Part shown: positions 6,121-10,434 of the stretch, in pieces
Layout of the letters: every line of letters starts with the position of its first letter
Numbering within the stretch: position 1 is the first letter of the stretch
Source of the DNA: Sphingomonas sp.
GTDB taxonomy: Bacteria; Pseudomonadota; Alphaproteobacteria; Sphingomonadales; Sphingomonadaceae
Length of the DNA: 10,434 nucleotides
Direction: 5' to 3'
Assembly (NCBI GenBank): GCA_030146605.1
Contig: JASLBO010000164.1
Coordinates: 1 to 10,434 of the forward strand
The notes under the pieces: generated by a model
Database searches by the model: none
The model's input: only the letters and a program-made list of their open reading frames with translations
Told to the model about the DNA's origin: nothing
Made by a program: the position numbers and the translations under genes

Positions 6121-7922
6121 TGCCTGCCGCGTACAAGATCATCGACCACACCTATGATGCGGTCATCGTAGGCGCGGGCGGCTCGGGCCTGCGCGCAACG
6201 ATGGGCGCGGCCGAAGCCGGTCTCAAGACCGCGTGCATCACCAAGGTGTTCCCGACCCGCAGCCACACCGTCGCGGCGCAGGGCGGCATTGCCGCGAGCC
6301 TGGGCAACAATTCGCCCGATCACTGGTCGTGGCACATGTTCGACACCGTCAAGGGCTCGGACTGGCTCGGCGACCAGGACGCCATCGAATATATGGTGCG
6401 CGAGGCGCCCGCCGCGGTCTATGAGCTCGAGCATGCCGGCGTGCCGTTCAGCCGCAACGAGAACGGCACGATCTACCAGCGCCCGTTCGGCGGCCATATG
6501 CAGAACATGGGCGAAGGCCCGCCGGTCCAGCGCACCTGCGCCGCCGCCGATCGCACCGGCCACGCTATGCTCCATTCGCTCTACCAGCAGAGCCTGAAAT
6601 ACGACGCCGACTTCTACGTCGAATATTTCGCGCTCGACCTGATCATGGAGAACGGCGCCTGCCGCGGCGTGATCGCGCTCTGCATGGAAGATGGCAGCAT
6701 CCACCGCTTCCGCAGCCACGCGGTGGTGCTCGCCACCGGCGGTGGCGGCCGTGTCTATCAGTCGGCGACCTCGGCCCACACCTGCACCGGCGACGGCAAC
6801 GGCATGGCGCTGCGCGCCGGCATCGCGCTGCAGGACATGGAATTCGTCCAGTTCCACCCGACCGGCATCTACGGCGCCGGCGTGCTGATCACCGAAGGCG
6901 CGCGCGGCGAAGGCGGCTACCTGACCAATTCCGAAGGCGAGCGCTTCATGGAGCGCTATGCCCCGAGCGCCAAGGACCTGGCATCACGCGACGTCGTCGC
7001 GCGCTCGATGGCAATGGAGATGCGCGAGGGCCGCGGCGTCGGCAAGGACAAGGATCACATCTACCTCCACCTCAACCATATCGACCCCAAGATCCTCCAC
7101 GAGCGCCTTCCCGGCATCACCGAGACCGGCAAGATCTTCGCCGGCGTCGACCTGACTCGTCAGCCACTGCCGGTGACGCCAACCGTCCATTACAATATGG
7201 GCGGCGTCCCGACCAATTATCACGGCGAGGTCGTCCATAATAAGGACGGCAACCCGGACACGGTCGTCCCGGGCCTGTTCGCGATCGGCGAGGCGGCGTG
7301 CGTGTCGGTCCACGGCGCCAACCGCCTCGGCTCGAACTCGCTGATCGATCTGGTCGTGTTCGGCCGCGCCACCGGCCTGCGCCTCAAGGAGATCATCAAG
7401 CCGGGCACTGCACACGCGGCCTTGCCGGCGGGCTCGGAGGAATTCGCGCTCACCCGGCTCGACCACTTCCGCAATGCCAGCGGCGCGCGCCCGACTTCGG
7501 AAATCCGCCGCGAGATGCAGAAGACCATGCAGCGCCACTGCGCGGTGTTCCGCGACAGCGCCTTGCTCGCCGAGGGCGTCACCCACATCGACGAAGTCTA
7601 TAAAAGCTTCCAGGATGTCGGCATCCAGGACCGCTCGCTGATCTGGAATACCGATCTGGTCGAGACGCTCGAGCTCGACAATCTGATCAGCCAGGCAGTG
7701 GTGACGATCCGCTGCGCCGCTAATCGCAAGGAAAGCCGCGGCGCACACATGCACGAGGACTTCCCCGATCGCGACGACGCGAACTGGATGAAGCACACCG
7801 TCGCCACTTTCGAGGGCTGGGGCGGCAAGGAAGGCGATGTCGCGATCGACTATCGCCCGGTGCATGATTACACGCTCACCGACGAGATCGAGTATATCAA
7901 GCCCAAGAAGCGGGTGTACTGA
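6120..7922 (+). CDS. sdhA: Succinate dehydrogenase flavoprotein subunit SdhA
   Basis: Catalytic subunit of complex II, oxidising succinate to fumarate with covalently bound FAD on the cytoplasmic face of the inner membrane. It has 600 residues, a normal length. The FAD-binding VGAGGSGL lies at 17-24, and SHTVAAQGG places the flavin-linking His at 49. HPTG gives His246, TEGARGEGG gives Thr258 and Glu259, LASRDVV gives the catalytic proton-transfer Arg290 (E. coli Arg286), TVHYNMGG gives His357, and NRLGSNSL gives Arg402. All active-site residues are present. The typical C-terminus PKKRVY is intact, so the gene is not truncated. The start overlaps the sdhD stop by one base; GGAG lies 10 bases upstream. 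Unusually, sdhB does not follow: a minus-strand mazF begins one base after the stop codon. Confidence 0.97.
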   Translation: MPAAYKIIDHTYDAVIVGAGGSGLRATMGAAEAGLKTACITKVFPTRSHTVAAQGGIAASLGNNSPDHWSWHMFDTVKGSDWLGDQDAIEYMVREAPAAVYELEHAGVPFSRNENGTIYQRPFGGHMQNMGEGPPVQRTCAAADRTGHAMLHSLYQQSLKYDADFYVEYFALDLIMENGACRGVIALCMEDGSIHRFRSHAVVLATGGGGRVYQSATSAHTCTGDGNGMALRAGIALQDMEFVQFHPTGIYGAGVLITEGARGEGGYLTNSEGERFMERYAPSAKDLASRDVVARSMAMEMREGRGVGKDKDHIYLHLNHIDPKILHERLPGITETGKIFAGVDLTRQPLPVTPTVHYNMGGVPTNYHGEVVHNKDGNPDTVVPGLFAIGEAACVSVHGANRLGSNSLIDLVVFGRATGLRLKEIIKPGTAHAALPAGSEEFALTRLDHFRNASGARPTSEIRREMQKTMQRHCAVFRDSALLAEGVTHIDEVYKSFQDVGIQDRSLIWNTDLVETLELDNLISQAVVTIRCAANRKESRGAHMHEDFPDRDDANWMKHTVATFEGWGGKEGDVAIDYRPVHDYTLTDEIEYIKPKKRVY

Positions 7923-7923
7923 C

Positions 7924-8244
7924 CTAGCCGGCGAACATCTCGGCGAGGACGTCGAGAACCGCCCGCAATGTTGCGGCATCGAGCCGGCCCATCCGTTTGA
8001 CCAACCGGGCGCGATCGATCGTTCGCATCTGATCGGGCAGGATCAGGCCGGCCTTGCGCTGGAACGTGACTGGGACTCGAAACGGGGCTGACCGGCTTCC
8101 CGTCGTCATGGGTGCCACGATGGCGGTACGGAGGTGCGCGTTCAGTTCGTCGGGGGATACGACGACGCAGGGCCGCGTCTTTTGGATTTCGCTGCCGACC
8201 GTCGGATCGAGGGCCGCAAGCCACACCTCGCCGCGCTTTACCAT
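7924..8244 (-). CDS. mazF: MazF/PemK-family endoribonuclease toxin
   Basis: Predicted sequence-specific mRNA interferase of a type II toxin-antitoxin system, 106 residues, a normal MazF length. The N-terminus RGEVWLAALDP (4-14) and GSEIQKTRPCVVVS (17-30) are the classic first strands, with catalytic Arg24. APMTT (44-48) provides the conserved Thr residues. GLILPDQMRTIDRARLVKR (66-84) is the signature second half. Nothing appears missing, so it should be active. It overlaps mazE by 7 bp, the usual antitoxin-first coupled arrangement. Its stop codon (7924-7926) is separated by one base from the convergent sdhA stop, leaving no room for a terminator, so sdh read-through would be antisense to the toxin mRNA. 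A ChpB/PemK name would be equally fair. Confidence 0.94.
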   Translation of the reverse strand: MVKRGEVWLAALDPTVGSEIQKTRPCVVVSPDELNAHLRTAIVAPMTTGSRSAPFRVPVTFQRKAGLILPDQMRTIDRARLVKRMGRLDAATLRAVLDVLAEMFAG

Positions 8245-8489
8245 GTGAGGTCCGCGTCGTCCTCATTCGCAAAGTCGCGCCACTCCGCAGCCGCATTCTC
8301 GCTTTCGATCGCCGCCGCCGCATCCGTCCATCCGGCGCGCACGGGCGTTTCAACCGGCGTGGCAATCAGCTTACCGTCCTCGACGCGCAACTCCATCGCC
8401 GAGCCCGTCTTCACGCCTATTTCGCCAAGCAGCGCGCGCGGAACGATCAGGCCCGTCGAATTGCCCATTTTTCGCAGTGCGGTCTGCAT
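8238..8489 (-). CDS. mazE: MazE-type AbrB/SpoVT-fold antitoxin
   Basis: Antitoxin of 83 residues that should bind and neutralise MazF and repress the operon. The N-terminal swapped-hairpin DNA-binding domain spans about 1-46 (LRKMGNSTGLIVPRALL, then GSAMELRVEDGKLIATP). The acidic C-terminal tail (about 60-83, rich in Glu, Asp, Ala and Trp) is the usual toxin-wrapping, protease-sensitive segment. The ATG at 8489 has GAGGAG six bases upstream. The stop lies within the mazF start region, a 7-bp overlap. Upstream are a palindromic -10-like element and two 8-bp direct repeats that could be the autoregulatory operator. Confidence 0.92.
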   Translation of the reverse strand: MQTALRKMGNSTGLIVPRALLGEIGVKTGSAMELRVEDGKLIATPVETPVRAGWTDAAAAIESENAAAEWRDFANEDDADLTW

Positions 8490-8624
8490 CGTCGTCTCCT
8501 CACCTGCAATTTAGCGTAGGCACCATGTAAGCACAAGGTTATAACATACTCGCAGGTTGGTGTATTGTTGACTTCGTGCAACTGTCGACGACATTGGAGG
8601 GCACGATCGCCGGAGATGAAATTG
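8490..8624. promoter_or_regulatory. Divergent promoter region between mazE and the C13 peptidase gene
   Basis: A 135-bp gap, visibly richer in A and T than its surroundings. The palindrome GTTATAAC (8538-8545) supplies TATAAC as a -10 on both strands. On the plus strand TAGGCA (8517-8522, 4 of 6 to TTGACA) lies exactly 17 bp upstream of it. On the minus strand no good -35 is seen. A TTGACT at 8573-8578 could be another plus-strand -35, but lacks a -10 partner. Direct repeats (8516-8534) overlap the predicted mazE start of transcription. Confidence 0.5.
8516..8534. repeat. Paired 8-bp direct repeats, candidate MazE operator
   Basis: GTAGGCAC (8516-8523) and GTAAGCAC (8527-8534) match at 7 of 8 bases and repeat every 11 bp, about one helical turn. 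They sit just downstream of the mazE -10 on the minus strand and over the -35 of the possible plus-strand promoter. This is a natural place for a dimeric or multimeric AbrB-fold repressor. Function is inferred from position only. Confidence 0.4.
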
Positions 8625-9584
8625 ATGCGTAGGCGGTTTCGGAAATGGCTGTTTGCGGCCGCTGCGCTGACCCTAGCTTCTTCCGCAGCGGCGCAGGTCC
8701 AGCACACCAGGGAATGGCCGCAGATCCTTGGCGGCGCGAGTCAGACCGAGATGGGCGAGGCGCTGGCGCTCGGTCCCCAGCTCGAACGGGGGCGATCGGC
8801 CAAATGGCTGCTCGCCGATCGCCGCAAGCTCGCCCGCGCAGTCGAGGGGCTCCAGCCGCAGCGGCCGGGTCAGGTCGACGCCTATGTCGTCTCGGTAGCG
8901 CTCGACAGCGATCCGGTGTTCGGACGCGAAGCGCGGGAAGCGGCGAAAGTGCTTGCCCGCCGCTACGATGCCGGCGGCCGCGCGCTTCTCCTGACACGCA
9001 ACGCCGATACGCCCGCCGGCAGCCTCGACTCCCTCACGCTGGGGCTCGCCCGCGTCGCCGAGCTGATGGACAGGCAGCAGGATGTGCTGGTGCTTTATCT
9101 CACCAGCCATGGCGCGCAGGTCGGCATCGCTTATCATGACGGCGACGAAGGCTATGGACTGCTCTCGCCGGTCCGCCTCGCCGCCATCCTCGACGAGCTC
9201 GGTATCCGCAACCGGCTGCTGATTCTCTCGGCCTGCTATTCGGGAGTGTTCGTGCCACTGCTGTCGAACGACACCACTGCCTTGCTCACCGCCGCATCGT
9301 CCGATCGCACCTCGTTCGGCTGCCGCGCCGAAAACGACTGGACCTTCTTCGGCGATGCGCTGGTTAATCATGCGCTGCGCAAGCCCCAGCCGCTCGATGC
9401 GGCACTTATCGAGGCGCGTGAGATGATCAGCGGGTGGGAGATATCGAACCGCCTTCCCTCGTCGAACCCGCAGGCGACCATCGGCGAAGGCGTCGTGGCA
9501 TGGCTCGCACCGCTCGAGGCGCGCATGCCGAAAATCGCCACCGCCCCCGTGGGGGCGCCGGCCACCGACGCGCTCAAACCCTGA
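8625..9584 (+). CDS. Exported C13-family (legumain-type) cysteine peptidase
   Basis: Predicted cysteine endopeptidase of the C13/caspase-like clan, 319 residues from the chosen ATG. Residues 1-22 form a signal peptide: basic RRRFRKW, hydrophobic LFAAAALTLA, and an AAA-Q cleavage site near 22, giving a periplasmic or secreted protein. RRRFRK also resembles a twin-arginine (Tat) motif, so Tat export is possible. The catalytic dyad is likely His162 in YLTSHG and Cys204 in ILSACYSG. Their spacing of 42 is close to legumain (His148, Cys189), and each follows a hydrophobic beta strand (VLVLYL, RLLIL) as in the family. GGAG (8612-8615) stands nine bases before the ATG at 8625; the ATG at 8616 (MKLM) is an alternative, and the TTG at 8565 is unlikely. 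It is followed 38 bp later by a ClpP-like gene. Specificity is unknown; bacterial members are little studied. Confidence 0.85.
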   Translation: MRRRFRKWLFAAAALTLASSAAAQVQHTREWPQILGGASQTEMGEALALGPQLERGRSAKWLLADRRKLARAVEGLQPQRPGQVDAYVVSVALDSDPVFGREAREAAKVLARRYDAGGRALLLTRNADTPAGSLDSLTLGLARVAELMDRQQDVLVLYLTSHGAQVGIAYHDGDEGYGLLSPVRLAAILDELGIRNRLLILSACYSGVFVPLLSNDTTALLTAASSDRTSFGCRAENDWTFFGDALVNHALRKPQPLDAALIEAREMISGWEISNRLPSSNPQATIGEGVVAWLAPLEARMPKIATAPVGAPATDALKP

Positions 9585-9622
9585 TCGCGGAACCGCAGGC
9601 GCCGATAACGGTTGCGCACGCG

Positions 9623-10201
9623 ATGACCGACACGCAAGAAAACCGGGCCGCTCGCTATCCGTTGCTCAGCCAGCCGCACATCGTGCTCCAAGGCACGGTG
9701 GATCACGATATGTATGCGAACTTCCGGCAGCAGCTGGCCAACGCCCCGATCGACGGCCCGCTGGTCGTCGCGATCTCGACGCTGGGCGGCGATCCCGAGG
9801 TCGCCCGGCTGATGGGGGACGAGCTTCGCCTGTTGCGCGACTATACCGGGCGCGAGACGCTGTTCCTCGGCAAGGTCGCGGTCTATTCGGCGGGCGCCAC
9901 CTTCATGGCGAGCTTTCCGGTCGACAAGCGCTTCCTGACTCGCGGCACCCGGATCATGGTCCACGAACGGATACTCACCAAGACAGTCGAGCTTTCGGGC
10001 CCGCTCAAGAGCGTCGTCGCCGGGCTCAAGGCCAGCCTGCACGAGATCGAGGAATCGGTGCGGATCGAAGAGGAGGGCTTTCGCGATCTCGTCGCCGGCT
10101 CGAACATCGCGTTCGAGGAAGTCCAGAAGCGCGCGCCGTCGAACTGGTATATCGAGGCCGAGGAAGCGCGCGACCTCGGCCTCGTACTTGATCTGATCTA
10201 A
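9623..10201 (+). CDS. ClpP-like serine protease (S14 family), apparent Ser-His-Asn triad
   Basis: ClpP/crotonase-fold protein of 192 residues. TLGGDPEVA (53-61) matches the ClpP oxyanion-loop SPGG region. VAVYSAGATFM (85-95) gives nucleophile Ser89, and IMVHERI gives His114; their 25-residue spacing equals Ser97-His122 of E. coli ClpP. The C-terminal NWYIEAEEARDLGLV (174-188) aligns with ClpP's DRFLSAPEAVEYGLV, putting Asn174 at the catalytic Asp position. The His-to-Asn distance is 60 rather than 49, so the helical handle region is about 11 residues longer. There is no signal peptide, so it is cytosolic, unlike its exported neighbour. The ATG at 9623 is the first sensible start; the open frame reaches back to 9434, but that part is a shadow of the C13 gene. 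The Shine-Dalgarno is weak, hinting at read-on from upstream. It is a diverged paralogue, not housekeeping ClpP. Confidence 0.85.
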   Translation: MTDTQENRAARYPLLSQPHIVLQGTVDHDMYANFRQQLANAPIDGPLVVAISTLGGDPEVARLMGDELRLLRDYTGRETLFLGKVAVYSAGATFMASFPVDKRFLTRGTRIMVHERILTKTVELSGPLKSVVAGLKASLHEIEESVRIEEEGFRDLVAGSNIAFEEVQKRAPSNWYIEAEEARDLGLVLDLI

Positions 10202-10205
10202 GCCG

Positions 10206-10434
10206 TCAGACGAAGATCCCGCCGCCGACGTCGATCGTTGCGCCGGTGATGTACGACGCATCGTCGCTCGCCAGGAAGGATGCGACGCCCGCAATCTCCT
10301 CCGGCCGGCCATAGCGCTTCAGCACGGTCATTGCCCGGACCTGATCGGCAAGCTCGCCATCGTCCGGGTTCATGTCGGTGTCGACCGGCCCCGGCTGGAT
10401 AGCGTTCACCAGGATGCCGCGCGGCGCCAGGTCA
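10206..10434 (-). CDS. SDR-family oxidoreductase, C-terminal part (5' end outside window)
   Basis: The minus-strand frame is open to the window edge, so only the C-terminal ~75 residues are seen. They are the second half of a classical short-chain dehydrogenase: LAPRGILVNAIQPGPVDTDM (the post-active-site PG motif and substrate loop), then RPEEIAGVASFLASDDASYI, and the closing TGATIDVGGGIFV. The catalytic Tyr-Lys and the nucleotide-binding motif lie outside. The GTG at 10409 is internal (Val of LVNA), not a start. Substrate unknown; FabG-like and sugar dehydrogenases end this way. It is not a close copy of the SDR at 1623-2321, which ends in a different C-terminal sequence. It converges on the ClpP-like gene with a 4-bp gap. 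Confidence 0.9.
   Translation of the reverse strand, partial: DLAPRGILVNAIQPGPVDTDMNPDDGELADQVRAMTVLKRYGRPEEIAGVASFLASDDASYITGATIDVGGGIFV

Noticed and set aside
6984..7979. Minus-strand 331-residue open frame opposite sdhA (and 6009-6857)
   Set aside because: Opposite-strand shadow of sdhA codon bias; low-complexity Ala/Arg/Asp-rich translation with no motif.
7924..8620. mazEF as part of a mobile element with visible target-site duplication
   Set aside because: I found no matching short direct repeats at the edges, no integrase or transposase, and no attachment-site-like sequence; insertion remains only an inference from gene order.
8565..8624. Extension of the C13 peptidase gene to the TTG at 8565
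   Set aside because: It would put a non-hydrophobic Cys/Arg-rich segment ahead of a good signal peptide and overlaps the divergent promoter region; ATG 8625 (or 8616) is better supported.
9542..9557. Hairpin CGCCCCC-GT-GGGGGCG near the end of the C13 gene, as a terminator
   Set aside because: It lies inside the coding sequence (APVGAP codons), has no T-run, and precedes a same-strand gene only about 65 bp away; probably a by-product of Gly/Pro/Ala codons.
9434..9622. Extension of the ClpP-like gene back to 9434
   Set aside because: This part overlaps the end of the C13 peptidase gene and encodes an Arg-rich, unstructured shadow; ClpP similarity begins after the ATG at 9623.

Overview
The window looks like chromosomal DNA from a GC-rich alphaproteobacterium, most likely a sphingomonad (Sphingomonadales). 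I infer this from the strong G/C bias at third codon positions, the SdhC/SdhD/SdhA sequences, soluble globin-type chemoreceptors, and short GC-rich intergenic hairpins of a kind common in sphingomonads. No database search was possible, so family assignments rest on motifs read directly from the translations.

Layout from left to right. (1) The 3' part of a plus-strand phenylalanine 4-hydroxylase gene (2-652) enters from the left edge. (2) It converges, across a small hairpin, on a minus-strand pair: an SDR oxidoreductase followed by prmA, the ribosomal protein L11 methyltransferase, overlapping by 11 bp. (3) Past a second hairpin lie two tandem minus-strand chemoreceptor genes (2409-5146). Both encode soluble proteins with a globin-type N-terminal sensor. 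Their signalling domains are almost identical and their sensors strongly diverged. The position where globin-coupled sensors carry the proximal heme histidine appears to be Tyr in one and Phe in the other. (4) A divergent intergenic region with a CtrA-box-like sequence separates them from plus-strand sdhC-sdhD-sdhA (5316-7922), which encode the two membrane anchors and the flavoprotein of succinate dehydrogenase, with overlapping stop/start junctions. (5) sdhB, the iron-sulfur subunit expected next, is absent. A minus-strand mazE-mazF toxin-antitoxin pair abuts sdhA end to end with a single base between stop codons. (6) Divergent from mazE, across an unusually A+T-rich gap with a palindromic -10-like element and paired 8-bp repeats, is a plus-strand gene for an exported C13 (legumain-type) cysteine peptidase. 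It is followed 38 bp later by a ClpP-fold (S14-like) protein whose apparent triad is Ser-His-Asn. (7) The window closes with the C-terminal part of a second minus-strand SDR gene converging on the ClpP-like gene with a 4-bp gap.

How they fit together: sdhCDA form most of complex II and depend on an sdhB outside this window. The two chemoreceptors are probably co-transcribed and could send two different inputs into the same CheA/CheW array. mazEF is a self-contained module that may have been inserted behind sdhA. The C13 peptidase and ClpP-like gene may form a small operon of unknown purpose. prmA with its SDR neighbour, and the Phe hydroxylase, look like ordinary housekeeping or metabolic genes. 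No tRNA, rRNA, CRISPR array or insertion sequence was seen, and no gene-free stretch exceeds about 165 bp.
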